A stretch of DNA of 64,000 nt from Ilex aquifolium (taxonomy: Eukaryota > Streptophyta > Magnoliopsida > Aquifoliales > Aquifoliaceae), in NCBI GenBank assembly GCA_951799425.1, contig OX637391.1, positions 16,458,051 to 16,522,050 of the forward strand. The letters run 5' to 3'. Position numbers and translations under genes: made by a program. The number at the start of each line of letters is the position of its first letter. The first letter of the stretch is position 1. Of this stretch, positions 10,900 through 23,191 are shown piece by piece. Under the pieces are notes generated by a model. It was given only the letters and a program-made list of their open reading frames with translations, did no database searches and was not told the origin of the DNA.

Positions 10900-13800
10900 A
10901 TTTCCACAAGTTTTATCATTTTCTGACTGCCATCCTTGTACCGCTGTCGTGCCTTCGTTATAATCTTGTCTCTTGCTTCATTGTTTACATGGGTGACTAG
11001 CTTAATTGCTAGATCCATGCGCATTTGATTTGATTGCTCCTAAAGACACCAGTATATTAAGTAAGTTCACAAATTTAATGTTAAAACAAATTTAGTTCAC
11101 TAATAAGAATATGTATCATACCGTAATCTTGAATGATGGACCCAAAACTGGAGCAGTCATCATCTTGATAACAAAAATTCCACAATCATAACTATTACGC
11201 TGTCGAAGAACCCATTCCACTTGAGTTAATGCCTAGTTGATCAATGTTGGTCTGTGGTTCGGTACGCAAAATATAAGGACTTTGTCTAGTTCTTTAATCA
11301 CATTCTTGACGACAATGTATCGATGCTCGTTGGGATGCATTGGCAGTGAATCGAGTAACCGAACTTGTTGCCCAACTACATCAACCAAGCATAGATGCCA
11401 ATGTATTTTTTTGTCGTTGATGGGTATAAAGATCTACAAATATACATAAAATAGATTGAAGATTATATATATGCAGATATTATTGTAGAAATGATTCATC
11501 ATAAATAGAGCAAAAAATAGTTCAAAAAATAGAGCAACTACATACTTTTTCACAGTCCTTGAAATGTGAAATAAAGTACCTTTGGAAATCAAGCAACTCA
11601 TATGTTTTATCTTTGTATGTTCCTCCAAGTGATTTTTGTTGGGTATTGGAGAGAACTATGATACACATTGAGAGTTTAAAACATTTTGAAAATTATAAAT
11701 GTGAAATGGGTCATTACCGCAAACCATGTTGGTAAGTATCACCTTGATTTTTTTTGTAAATAGATTAATCTTGACGGACTCAGGAATAAGATACGGTGCC
11801 AAATTTATTATCTTCAAGAGGTCAAATAATAGAAAATCAAAACTTTCATCAATATTAAAATTATATTAAATAAATATCTACCTAACTCACAACATCTATT
11901 AGCCATTTTGTTGGTTTTAAGGCTTCAATCATTGCTCCCCAATACCTCACTATATCATTACAGAATTGAATTAGTAGTTTATGATGCTCCAATAATAGAG
12001 TTGAATAAGACACAAAATATAGTAGATACCTCATTTCAAAGGACGTGTCAAATATGTAATTGAAGACAAAATGTTTGTCATCAGCAGTTATTTCGTCGAT
12101 TGGTGGATACTCCACATCTAATGATGAGTTCCACGCAGTAGCAGAGTCTGAAATCTAATTATAAAATATAAAGAGTCTGAAATCTAGTTATAAAATACAA
12201 AGATTCGTAATTATTGGACAGTTGTGTTATGTTAAATATGGAATACAAACCTCATGGATGGCTACCGTCGGGGTGTGGTGATCTTGTCAGTCTTGTGTAA
12301 TTTTGTTAACCTTACTTGCATTTACACTCAGGGTGTGGTGATCTTGTAAGTCTTATGTAATTTTGTTAATCTTACTTGCATTTACACTCTCCTTCTCTTC
12401 ATCCAATAATTCCCCTGATGCAATTTTTCCTTTATTCTTATTTTCATTTATTTTCTCCTCATCCTCTTCATCATTAATTCCCTTATTATCCTCATTCTAC
12501 TTATCTACATCCTCTTCATTGTCATTTTCATTCACATTCACATCCTCATTCTCATTCTATTCAATTCCATTATTGTTCAACTGTGTTTAAAAAAAAAAAG
12601 CAGTATCATATGTTGTTAAATCATATCGTGATAATCAAGTAAAACCACATCTTAGGGAAGACGTGTTAACCTTAAAGATATATTCTGTAGATTTATCCAT
12701 ATCCCTTAACATCAGATTTTTTATATACTTCTTCCTCTGAAGATTCTGCTTAAAAAAATAATACATATATTTACAACAAAATAATGGGCTTTAATAAAAA
12801 TATGGATGATATAATGTTGTCATACCTTCAAAATGTAGAATGGTGATTGCAAGTATCTCGAAGGCTTCCTTTTCGAATATCTTTGAAAAATATTTGGCCT
12901 GTATTTTTGTTTAGTGCATGAGTAGGACCATGAACCCTCTGTAAGGTCATGTTTGCATACCAACTTGTTTGAAGTTTGTCTTGGTGTATCTTTCAGAGAC
13001 TTTATATTTGGTGTTTTAACTATTTGAAGTGAGACCCACGCCCGATTTTCATGGTTAGATTCATTCAGTGCTTCTTCATTGGTTTCTTTATTATTCTCAA
13101 TTTAATGTTGGCATTTCGGAAGTTTAAGTTCTGTCATGGCATCCATAATTTTCTGCATCATGGATAACATTGAGGCGACTTTGGTAGATAAATCTTCTTG
13201 ATCCACTATAATTTTCTTCATTGACTTTTCCAAGACAGAAAATCTTTCATCTCATTACTGAAAATAATCTCAACACAAAATTACAAATATTGTTTCATAT
13301 ATAACATCATTAACACATACATTCCATTTTTCTTCCATCGGGGCATGAGGCAGCCCTATGTTTGGTTCAGGTGCCCGTGCATTGATAGGATGTACTCCTA
13401 CAAGTGGAACCTAAAACAACTATTTTCATCATACAAATTTATATTCAAATTGAAATACATACACATCATTTGAGTGTTGTAACATGATACCTCTACCTGT
13501 TTCAGACTTTTCAATTTTTTAAAGATTGCCACACCCTCTTTGATTTCCAGATCACCCCATGATGCGATATGCGAAATGGTTTGACACTTTTTTATTGGCA
13601 CAAGGGAAAACCCTTGGCGAGTGACGTGCTGCAGATAAAAAACCTACAATAAACAACTACTCTCAATTAGAAAAACAATTGCAACCACAATGTCTACATT
13701 TGTTAATATGTCTATTAATCATTTCATTACCTTTGGAATCAGTAAACAACCACTAATGTTATTTTGTTCATTTGTCTTATATCGTTGCACTCCCTCTAAG

Positions 13801-14280
13801 AGGGCATCAAATACCAACTTTGCCCAGTTCTTCTCTCCCAAAGAACCAACGTCCACCACAGAATGGAGGAATGAACTATTAATGGAGTTCTTTATTGAAG
13901 GGCACAATAGAAATCCAAGTGAAAATAATACAAAGACACGGAGAAATTCATGTGAATCTTCTTTCATTTCCTCGAATTTTTCATTCAAATATTTCAAAGG
14001 AATATCCTTCATTCCAATGAACATTGAATTACAAGGTCAATTTATTTTTTCAGATGGGCCACTCGTGTCCACGTCTATCCCCTCATATCTCAATCCCAAT
14101 ATATGTTCCACATCCATATGAGAGAACTTAAGGGATTTTCCGTGAATGTTCAAAACACATTATATTGGGTCAAACTGTTCAACCAACCAAGCGCACAAAT
14201 CTCTCCTCAGTACTTTGCATTTAACCGTAACAAGCCTCGAAATTCAATATCTTCAACGGCCTATTTTTGTGCTTCATTTA
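10900..14280 (-). pseudogene. Ulp1/C48 protease-like transposon gene, copy B
   Basis: The minus strand carries the same architecture as copy A. At 14270-13720 is the DUF1985-like region (FVLFSLGFLLCPS, NWAKLVFDALLEGVQRYK). At 13600-12300 are linker and acidic low-complexity exons. At 11450-11080 is the protease domain. Motifs are IHWHLCLVDV (His codon 11401-11403), LLDSL for the Asp and QRNSYDCGIFVIKMM for the Cys (codon 11182-11184), so all three triad residues are present. In-frame stops occur after FDPI, after the SEKIN stretch and before the Cys motif, so the gene is decayed unless introns remove them. An AG-rich stretch at 15180-15270 would be its CT-rich leader. It is a paralogue of copy A in opposite orientation. 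No transposase is seen. Confidence 0.6.
12271..12389. repeat. 60-bp tandem duplication in the linker of Ulp1-like gene B
   Basis: GGGTGTGGTGATCTTGT starts at 12271 and again at 12331; the two 60-bp copies differ at only a few positions. The period is a multiple of three, so it would add 20 codons without shifting frame. Confidence 0.85.
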
Positions 14281-14469
14281 ACCTTGGTATTACTTTCACA
14301 ATCATTCCCAGAGAACATCTGGTTCCCAGCTACAATTTCAAACAGTTGTCAACATATAAGAAAAAAAAAATAGATAAACCATTTAATATTATGGTTTTCA
14401 ACCTTTTCTTTTCTGTTAGATTTCCCTTTGCGACTATAATACTCTTCTTTTGAGGACTTCGCCATCTCT

Positions 14470-16300
14470 AAATACTTTTCTTTCTTGCCATATTTCAAAT
14501 TCTTTCATTGAATGCCAAGTTCTTTCATCGCTTGATGATTGAGTAGCATATGGTTGTACAACATAAACAAGAGATCAAGACAAATAGTCCTCGGTAAAGT
14601 GGAAACAAGCATCAATAAGATCAATGGAAAAAAATTCAGATCAACACAATATCATTTATACCCCATGGTCTAATTTTTTTATTTCCTTCCCTTTGATTGT
14701 CTTCAAACAATCCTTGCTAAAGTGGAAAACAAGCATCAACAAGATCATTTGAATAAAAAATAAGATCAAGACAAATAGTTTAGCATTTAGATTAAAAAAA
14801 ATCTCCCACTAGTCAAAAAGCCAGTAGGTTGTTAGGCGAGGTGACTTAACAACTTCTGCTTCATATTCCGAGTCATTTGACCTCTTCTTCACCCTAAACA
14901 TAAAATAAACCATTAATCACAAAAATGGCTTCACCTACATTATCTAAAAAAATGGCTTCACACTATAAATTACGCCATTAACTAAAAAAATGTTCACTTA
15001 CATTATATCTGAATAGTCTAACAAACTTTGGATCACCAGTACAAAGGTAAGCAATGGAGGATTATCAGAAGACAAAGTTGTGCAGAAAAAAAAAGTAAGC
15101 AATGGATGGAGTTTCACACCACCTTCAATTAGTCATCTGCAAAACCTAAACCAAACAAATAGTTTTGTACGGTGAAAGGGAGGAGGGATGTACGGTAAAA
15201 GAGAGGGAGGGAAGACAAGAGAAGTGAAAAATGGTTTGGGCGGGAAAGTGGGTGGAGGGAGAAGATAAGGTTTTTGTAATTTGTGGACCACAATATTCAT
15301 TGTAATATGAAAATAAAAATATAATATATAGTAATTTGTGAGGTGTGAGGTGTAAGTGTAATTTACATAGAGAAGAATTAAGACCGGCCGTAGAAATGGG
15401 CGACCGATCTAGGTTGATATCACATTTTTATCCCTTAAATAATCAAAACAACCCTCTTTGTATCATATGTCCTTCGTTTCTTTTGCCTCAATATCACCCC
15501 AAGGCCCCATTATAACCTTCGAAGTCCTAAGTGATCTAGTGAAGCATGGGAGATGCATAATTTCAAAAAAAATGATGAGTTAGTCTTACCACCCAATGCC
15601 CTAGTATTCTTTTCATGAGATTATGTCAAAGTCGTTCATTTTCATAACATGAACTTCATTTTTTGGATTACATGTGAGCATACTTTGTTTTGAGCACAAG
15701 ATTTCATCTCACAAGTACACATGGAGTGCATGTTAGGATAACTAGAGTGTATTTCATTGTGAGAGTGACTTTTGGTGAGTTTTGCATTGAAACTGAATTT
15801 GGCTGGCCATTCGAATGTGAATTCTGTTGTGTAAATGCTCAAATTATTTGTCCAATTCACACACACACGAGTTCAAAAATAAATGTGTAGGTGCATACTT
15901 TAGACTAGTATTTGAGACTATGGTCTTGCTCATGTGTGCTTAGTTCAATCATCTGAGAAATGTGTTAAATAGCTCCATGCTTGCAGAATGGGGGAATATT
16001 GCTCAAGTTTTTGATATTTGAAATGAATTAGGAATGCCCGTGTTATTAATTATGTGACTTGAATTTTGGGCGTTCATTTTGATAGTTAAAGATAGAAATC
16101 CATTCCTTGTATGTTGAATGCATCAAAATTTTAAATCACATTGCAATTTCGGTAATGAATTGGGCATGATGGTTCAAATTTTGGTTTATAGGCGTAGTAC
16201 ATGTTTTGGGTGGAGTAGAGGTCATAAAGAGAGTGGTAGAATGTATAAGGTAGGTCTTGAAGTGAAGAGGAGGGGAGGTGTGTTGCTCAGCAGGAGTATT
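14470..16300. other. Intergenic or degraded element DNA, no supported gene
   Basis: Apart from the AG-rich stretch at 15180-15270, I see no gene. The part from about 15400 onward may be the left side of the retroelement remnant whose gag-like ORF follows at 16660, but no LTR boundary could be fixed. Confidence 0.4.
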
Positions 16301-16310
16301 TTGCAACTGA

Positions 16311-16393
16311 GGCAAAACCTACCGGTATGCCATACCGGTAGGTGTTGGCTACTGGAGTTCGACCTACTGGTATGTCATACCGGTAGGTTTTGC
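16311..16393. repeat. Nested palindrome pair (CCTACCGGTATG arms)
   Basis: 16318-16342 is a perfect 25-bp palindrome: CCTACCGGTATG, one central C, then its exact complement. A second copy at 16363-16387 has two changes. GGCAAAA at 16311-16317 and TTTTGCC at 16388-16394 extend this into an outer inverted repeat of roughly 32 bp. The structure can fold as two small hairpins or one large one. It lies about 320 bp upstream of a gag-like ORF, a likely LTR or leader position. Confidence 0.85.
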
Positions 16394-16659
16394 CTGGAAT
16401 GCCAAAAGTTAGGGCTTTTAATCGATTTTTTTCGGGGAACCCTTCATTTACCTCTTAAATTACAGACCCTAGAGCTTCTCTCTCTCACTCAAAACCCTCT
16501 TAGGATTCCAAATCACCCTCCTCCTCCTAATTCAATCCCTAAAACCCCCATTCCTTGTGTTGTGATTTAGTGAAATCCAACCATTTGAAACCCTAATTGC
16601 CGAAAATCCTACAAGCTCAAATCATCTCTACTCTCTTCAATCTCTCCAAGAATCTCTCA

Positions 16660-17043
16660 ATGGCTCGTAACCTGAAGGTTGTTCATGAGGCTATAGACTC
16701 GATTGAGGGTATTTTCTTGATCTGTTTTGCATTCTTGTCTATGGGGGCACTGTTGCATTGCATGGCCCGGACCAAGCGAGTCGGTTCCGACTCCTCTCAA
16801 CCCGAGGAGCCCAGTAGTCGCAAGAGGAGTGGTGAAGGATCAAGCGGGGACCCCAATGAGCAGAGGAAAAAGGCCAAAAATGAGGCACATATCTAGTTGA
16901 TCCAGGAGAAGAATGTAACATGCGAGCGGTACCTCAATCACTTTTCGCTTGGCCCAAGGAACAAGGTTGTCAAGCTTATTAATGCCCATGGGATGAAGTT
17001 TTGGTTTGAGCCTGTTGATGAGTCCAAAAATATTCAATATTTT
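16660..17043 (+). pseudogene. Retrotransposon gag-like N-terminal fragment
   Basis: An ATG at 16660 opens a frame through MARTKRVGSDSSQPEEPSS and a basic/acidic linker. It meets TAG at 16894-16896, then continues (LIQEKNVTCERYLNHFSL, KFWFEPVD) to TAA at 17043. The start and following helical region resemble the N-termini of plant retroelement gag or transposon-encoded proteins, but I cannot name the family. The TAG is consistent with a CAG-to-TAG change. The unit is cut off by AT-rich DNA at about 17040. Confidence 0.35.
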
Positions 17044-17379
17044 TAAATAGTCCCACTTTTAAAAACCAAATAAATTAAAATTTTATAAGACAAAATTACA
17101 ATTATTAACAATTACAAATGTTGTAATTAACCATTTAACAATGTTGTAATATTCATATATTTATGGTCAGTCCTAATTTTTTGAGTTTTTTTAGAGTCCA
17201 ACTCATAATTGATAAAAGTCAAGGATAAAAGTGTTATTAACAACAAATAAATAAATTAGTATCGCCCATACTACCTCGCCACCAATCCTAATTCTAAAGA
17301 AAATGAATAAAATCAAATAATCAAGACCGCTCTCCAAGAAATAAGAAAAATGTTGTAACCAACGAATAAAAAAATTGTA

Positions 17380-18890
17380 AATAAAGGTTTCAACTCTTCG
17401 GGTAGGGGTATACCTTTTTTGAATTGGGTTCAATTTTTGGGGATAGAGTTTCAACTTATGCATTAGTTTATACTTTTTGGGGGTGAGGTTTCCATTTTTT
17501 TTTATTAGGTTATAACTTTTTTGGGGTGAATTTTAACTGTTGGGGGGAGGGGTTCCAACTCTTTGGGTAGAAATATAATTTTTTTGGATTGGGTTCTAAT
17601 TTTTGGGGTGACTTTCATCTTTTTACGTGTTATATAGATTACAACTTTCTTATGAGATTTCAGCTATTTTGGATTGGGTTATAACCTTTTGGGGTGAGGT
17701 TTAACTTTTTAGGATTAGATTATATTTTTTTTGGAGCTGGGTCCTAACTTTTTGGGGATAGAGCTTTAACTTTTATGCATTAGGTTATACTTTTTGGGGG
17801 TGAGGTTTCCATTTTTTTTGTATTGTGTTATAACTTTTTTGGGATGAATTTTAACTGTTGAGGGGAGGGGTTCCAACTCTTTGGGTAGATATATAACTTT
17901 TTTGGATTGAGTTCCAATTTTTGGGGTGATTTTCATCTTTTACGGATTAGATAGATTACAACTTTCTTCTAAGATATCAACTATTTTGGATTGGGTAATA
18001 ACCTTTTGGGGTGAGGTTTAATTTTTTAGGATTGAATTATATTTTTTTGGGGCTGGGTTCTAACTTTTTGGGGATAGAATTTCAACTTTTATGCATTAGT
18101 TTATACTTTTTGGGGGTGAGGCTTCCATTTTTTTTTGTATTGGGTTATAACTTTTTTGGGTTGAATTTTAACTGTTGGGGGAGGGGTTCCAACTCTTTGG
18201 GTAGGGATATAACTTTTTTGGATTGAGTTTCAATTTTTGGGATGACTTTCATCATTTACGGATTAGCTAGATTACAATTTTTTTGCTGAGATTTCAACTA
18301 TTTTGGATTGGGCTATAACCTTTTGGAGTGAGGTTTAACTTTTTAAGATTGTATTATATTTTTTTGGGGGTGGGTTTTAACATTTTGGGGATAGACTTTC
18401 AAATTTTATGTATTAATTTATATTTTTTGGAGGTGAGGTTTCAACTTTTTTGAATTGAGTTATAATTTTTTTGGGTGGGTTCTAACTGTTGGGGGAGGGG
18501 TACCATCTCTTTGGGTAGAAGTATAACTTTTTGGGTTTGGGTTCCAATTTTTGGGGTAACTTTCAACTTTTACGGATTTTTAGATTACAACTTTTTTGGT
18601 GAGATATCAACTATTTTGGATTGGATTATAACTTTTTGGAGTGAGGTTTAACTTTTTAAGATTGAATTATAATTTTTTAGGGCTGGTTCTAGCTTTTTGG
18701 GATAGAATTTTAATTTTTATGCATTAGTTTATATTTTTTGGGCTGAAATTTTAATTTTTTTGAATTGAGTTATAATTTTTGAGCTGGGTTCTTACTTTTG
18801 TGGGAGTTAAAAAATTTTAGGGTCAATTTATCACATTTTTTAGATTAGGTTAACACCTTTTTTGTATGAGTTTATTTGTCAAATCCTACT
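17380..18890 (+). repeat. Tandem array with about 317-bp units
   Basis: The marker GGGTGAGGTTTCC recurs at 17481, 17798, 18114, 18431 and (diverged) about 18741, giving spacings of 317, 316, 317 and 310 bp. Each unit is itself built from about 30-bp phrases such as TTTTTGGATTGGGTTATAAC and TGGGTTCTAACTTTTTGGGG. Copies diverge toward the right end. The tail after the array resembles that after the array at 8.2-8.7 kb. No protein is encoded; open frames within it are artefacts of low complexity. Confidence 0.85.
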
Positions 18891-19364
18891 CCATTTTCAT
18901 CATTGTTTTAAGCCGGCAACCGATATCCAACTTTTTAAATTGATCAACGGCTAGAAAATCAGAAATCTTAGATCATTGAATTTCAGTACAGTACCAAAAA
19001 AATATTTGAGTTACAATTTTTTAAATTTTATTTGAGTTTTATAGCATTTCTCTTTCATATTGCAAAAGGACTCCTCATATGACCTCTGATTCTCAGCCGT
19101 CGATTCACGGCCCAATGTGATACACGTTGTGATGTAATCATTTTCCAAAAACAATTAACACTAAAAACAATTTATTATAACTTCAACAACCCTCATGTTT
19201 ATATTATTTTGGCAAAATCAATTATTTCAACCATTATTGGCTTAATAAAATATCTCTCAATTATCCACTCCGAATCAAACAGCATCTCCCTCTCCAATCG
19301 CCTCTCTCCCTCTAAACTTTTCAAGAGTTTCTCATTAAATAGAGCTCTTATTTAAGAAATTTAG

Positions 19365-19767
19365 GTAAGAAAGTTCCCTTTCAATTATGTTGCTATGTAG
19401 TGTGTACTATATGTATGAATCCTGTCAAAAAATGATGTTGTAGTTTGTAAATTGTGGGTAGTTGAATGAGTTTCGTTTCTAGTTCTGGGTATTTCTTGGT
19501 TTCCACCACGTTTGTTTGTGTGTGTCTAACTATTCTCTCATGAAAGAAAATCAATTACCAGGCCAGGCCGTATGTTTTAAGAGTGATTTGGTGAAAGATT
19601 AACACTTTTCCATTTTTGGATCGAATTACTTCCCCTGCTGCATGTCTAATAAGGTATTCCTAATTTGATTTTGTTCCTTTAGTTCTGTAATATGTGAATT
19701 TTCTGTAAAAAAAACCCATGTTCTAAAGTGTAAAGCTTGAACTAAGATTTCAATTTCTTGGGCTTAG
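19365..19767 (+). other. Probable 5'-UTR intron of the PILS2-like gene
   Basis: A donor TTAG/GTAAGA at 19365 and an acceptor TTCTTGGGCTTAG ending at 19767 bracket 403 bp of T-rich sequence. A CT-rich leader (about 19280-19364) precedes it. Splicing would place the ATG at 19835 about 67 bp into the second exon. This is inferred from splice consensus only. Confidence 0.5.
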
Positions 19768-19834
19768 AATTGGTTTGTCAAATTCCTACAAGTGTCTTGT
19801 GGTTTCCTATTTGATCACGGAATTCCTCTCTGCC

Positions 19835-21172
19835 ATGAGTATAGGAAGTGTGAATTCTGGAGAGGAAAATCTTATAAGTGCTGTTCTACCATTGTTGAAA
19901 CTCCTCTCTCTCACTGTCATTGGTCTGATTCTTGCCCACCCCAAGACCCAAATTGTCCCAAGAGCCACTTTTAAGCTTCTTATCAAGCTTGTTTTTGCTC
20001 TCTTCTTGCCTTGTACGATCTTCATTCACCTCGGTGAATCCATTACTCTACAGAATTTCATCGATTGGTGGTTCATACCCGTAAACGTGATCCTCAGTAC
20101 TGCTATTGGTTGTGTGTTGGGGTTTTTGGTCGCACTAATATGCCGACCACCTCCTGAATTCATTAGGTTCACTGTAATTGTGACGGCCTTTGGTAACACC
20201 GGCAATCTGCCCCTAGCTATTGTTGGGTCCGTGTGCCATAGCGCAGATAATCCGTTTGGTCCAGAATGTGAAAGGACTGGTATTGCTTATGTATCTTTTG
20301 CCCAATGGGTTGCTGTACTTCTTGTTTATACCCTCGTTTATCACATGATGGAGCCCCCGTTAGAGTATTATGAGGTGGTTGACCAGGAGGAAGGTGTTGA
20401 GATGCAGGAACAATTATCGGTAGACAATCTTAGTAGGCCACTTGTTGTGGAAGCTGAATGGCCTGGAATGGAAGATAAAGAAACTGAGCATTGCAAAACG
20501 CCAATTATTGCAAGGGTTAGTGTCTCTAGCATTTCGCAAACTTCTATCCCAGACCCTGATTCACTGGAGGAGGGAGGCCCAAGGAGTCCCAAATCAATTA
20601 GGTGCTTGGCAGAGCCCAGGATGGTTAGAAGGATACGAATTGTTGCTGAGAAAACGCCTATCCTTCATATGCTTCAGCCTCCCACATTTGCTACCCTGTT
20701 GGCTATCATTATTGGAATGGTTCCTTTCCTAAAAAATTTTGTTCATGGTAATGATGCACCACTTTCATTTATCACCGATAGTTTAGAAATTGTGGCTGGA
20801 GCAATGGTGCCTTCAGTAATGCTAATTCTTGGAGGAATGCTTGCTGAGGGTCCCAATGAATCTAGACTTGGGCTTCGAACTACAATTGGCATCATCATTG
20901 CAAGACTTCTGATACTTCCTTTGATTGGAATAGGGGTGGTTTGTTTGGCTGATAGACTGAACTTTTTGATCCATGGTGATCAAATGTATCGGTTTGTGCT
21001 TTTGTTGCAATACACAACACCAAGCGCCATATTGTTGGGAGCAGTTGCTAGCTTGAGAGGTTATGCAGTTAAAGAAGCATCGGCACTCCTCTTCTGGCAG
21101 CATGTGTTTGCTTTGTTCTCCCTTTCAGTGTATGTCATTATCTACTTCAAACTGCTGCTTTCTTATGTCTAA
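19835..21172 (+). CDS. PILS2: PIN-LIKES (PILS) auxin transport facilitator, PILS2-like
   Basis: An intact 445-residue single-exon ORF. I chose the ATG at 19835 (context GCCATGAG) because upstream in-frame codons are not ATG. The protein has the mem_trans/auxin-carrier layout. Hydrophobic segments span about residues 15-110 (including LLSLTVIGLILAHP and LVFALFLPC). GNTGNLPLAIV lies at 120-130, FAQWVAVLLVYTLVYHMMEPP at about 155-175. A charged loop follows at about 176-275, then further membrane segments from 283 to 445 (IVAGAMVPSVMLILGGML, TTPSAILLGAV). PILS proteins sit in the ER membrane and lower nuclear auxin availability by intracellular sequestration. Length and loop size fit the PILS2/PILS6 branch; the exact orthologue is an inference from remembered family features. 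It is the only clearly intact host gene here. Confidence 0.9.
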   Translation: MSIGSVNSGEENLISAVLPLLKLLSLTVIGLILAHPKTQIVPRATFKLLIKLVFALFLPCTIFIHLGESITLQNFIDWWFIPVNVILSTAIGCVLGFLVALICRPPPEFIRFTVIVTAFGNTGNLPLAIVGSVCHSADNPFGPECERTGIAYVSFAQWVAVLLVYTLVYHMMEPPLEYYEVVDQEEGVEMQEQLSVDNLSRPLVVEAEWPGMEDKETEHCKTPIIARVSVSSISQTSIPDPDSLEEGGPRSPKSIRCLAEPRMVRRIRIVAEKTPILHMLQPPTFATLLAIIIGMVPFLKNFVHGNDAPLSFITDSLEIVAGAMVPSVMLILGGMLAEGPNESRLGLRTTIGIIIARLLILPLIGIGVVCLADRLNFLIHGDQMYRFVLLLQYTTPSAILLGAVASLRGYAVKEASALLFWQHVFALFSLSVYVIIYFKLLLSYV

Positions 21173-21317
21173 GGTTTGTTTTGAACCTCTCTCCTTTCAA
21201 ATTTGCCAATGTAAGCTTGCAATCTGATAGTCATGTGGCTGATAATTGCAGATGGTATGTCTGCCTATTGCACTGCATCCATGTTATCAAAGTTGTTATG
21301 TGAACAGTAGTTCTTGC

Positions 21318-21323
21318 AATAAA
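21318..21323 (+). terminator. Candidate poly(A) signal of the PILS2-like gene
   Basis: AATAAA occurs 146 bp after the stop codon in T-rich 3' flanking sequence, a plausible polyadenylation signal. Confidence 0.4.
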
Positions 21324-21399
21324 ATCTGCTTTTGTAACTTAAGCTGAAATTTAGTATGAAATGAAATCCAAGTTGAGCTTCTGATAACAGCGCTCTTAA

Positions 21400-23182
21400 T
21401 GCAATATGGATATGAATGAGCTACCATATATGTTGGTAAAAAAAAATATATGGCCAATTACTGGAAAAAAAAAAAAAAAAACTTCACTATTTTCCCTTTC
21501 AACTAGTGCCTTTGCAATTGACCTAATTGGGGTAAAAATTAAAATTACTAGGTTATGCATTGCAATGTTAGTTCAGTTAGCTGAAGAACATAAACTCAAG
21601 AAATTCAATATGTTTTCTGAAAAAAATAGATAAAAAATATAGAAAGTTTTGTAAGATTCGTGAAATTCAATTTCCAATGATGTGAACAACTTCAGAACTA
21701 ACAAATAGAAGTAGACAGAAAGGTTTTCTGACTCTATTTGATCAAGTCATAACCGAAGCTTTCTACTTGTATACTACCATGAAAAGACTTAGCTGTATTT
21801 CAAAGATTAGACTTTCTTACTGTGATTAACCCGTGATTGTTTTTAGTGCTATTTATTTGTCACCAAAGACCGTAAAAGATAAAGGGTAGTTTGCCCTGTT
21901 AGTTGTCCTTCCTTTTGCGGCATGTTCCTATAATTTTTCCAAGTTTTTTTTTTTTTTTTTTAAGAATTTTTCCAAGTAAGTGGTATCTCTGCTCCATAAT
22001 CCCTTATAATGGCTTTAGTTATGTGATTGTGTGATTATATGTAAACAGTGGCAAATATTTGGATTTGGTTTTATCCTTTTTTTTCGCTTTATTTAATTTC
22101 TGTTTTATTGAGAACTATTTGGTATCGAATTGATTGGATTTCCTTGGGGTCAAGTTTTTTGAGAATATCCTTACATGGTGCCTTTTGAGGTTCAATTCTT
22201 TTTTTCTCTCATCAGCATCAGAAACTTCCTTGTGTGATTGAAAATATCTATCTGCTAATCAGGTTAATGTACTCAAGAGGATATTTTGTTCTTACCTTGA
22301 TGTTATTCTTCAGTGCATCACTAATGAATGATTATCCCTTTCTATGTTGGGAAACACTACAGCACTGCCATTTATTTTTAATATAGTACCAAAAAGTGAA
22401 AAAAAAAAAAAAAAAATCCAAAAAATCGTAGCTTTCATCCTCAAAAGTGATAAGCTTCATTCTTAAAATGGTAAGTAAACCCCAAAGGTGTATGCACCCA
22501 AAAGTCGATAAACTTCACCCAAAAAAGTAATAAGTGGTGTGATATCAAATTATTTTTTTCGATACCGTATTTAAAAACTTTTGTATTGTATCCACCTTTG
22601 ACTATTAACATCATGTGCTCCCTTCAAAGCTGATGGGAAAAAATATATGGATGAACACTTTCTAAAAGAGTATAAAACACCTTAAGCTTGAAAAATATAT
22701 CTTTACTGCCTTGCAGTTTGACCTTTACCTTTAATGAAATAGAAAACTTTATATGACCCTCATTAACCCTGCCTGTTTACTTCAATAAAATCATGATATG
22801 TCTCAAAAGTAAATCTCATATGAATTTTGTAAATGGAATTTTCATCTCTATCTCTCTGTTTTTAATTAGTGTAATCTTTTTGTTCCAGGGGCTCATTAAA
22901 ATACTATGTTGAGGACATTTAAGTGAGCCCTTTATGGAGATTATTTTCTTTGGACTAGCATGCACTACTTATTTCATTTAAAAGTGTGTGCCAAGCCCTT
23001 TTTGTTTACTGTATACTTTCTTTTGATCCCTCTTTTTAGCATTATGAGATTGTTCATGTTGATAACTGAAATTTTTTCGTGATGGGATCCTTGTTTGTTC
23101 AGGAAATTCTGTTTTTTTTTTTTTTGGGGTGGGTGGGTGGTGGTGTTGCTTTGGGAAGTTCATACACACAGGATTAGGTGCA
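21400..23182. other. Intergenic, no supported gene
   Basis: AT-rich DNA with homopolymer runs. A stretch at 22370-22580 has weak inverted ends (TTTTTAATATAGTACC against GATACCGTATTTAAAAA) and could be an old MITE, but without a target duplication I do not call it. Confidence 0.4.
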
Positions 23183-23191
23183 ATTTGTATT

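Noticed and set aside
17203-18226. Open frames in the 317-bp array
   Set aside because: They are Phe/Leu/Gly-rich readings of tandem repeats and change with each unit.
19775-19834. A 20-residue N-terminal extension of the PILS protein
   Set aside because: That frame begins at TTG, not ATG; the first ATG is at 19835 and agrees with family N-termini.
22373-22576. Old MITE with weak inverted ends
   Set aside because: The end match is patchy and no target duplication is visible.
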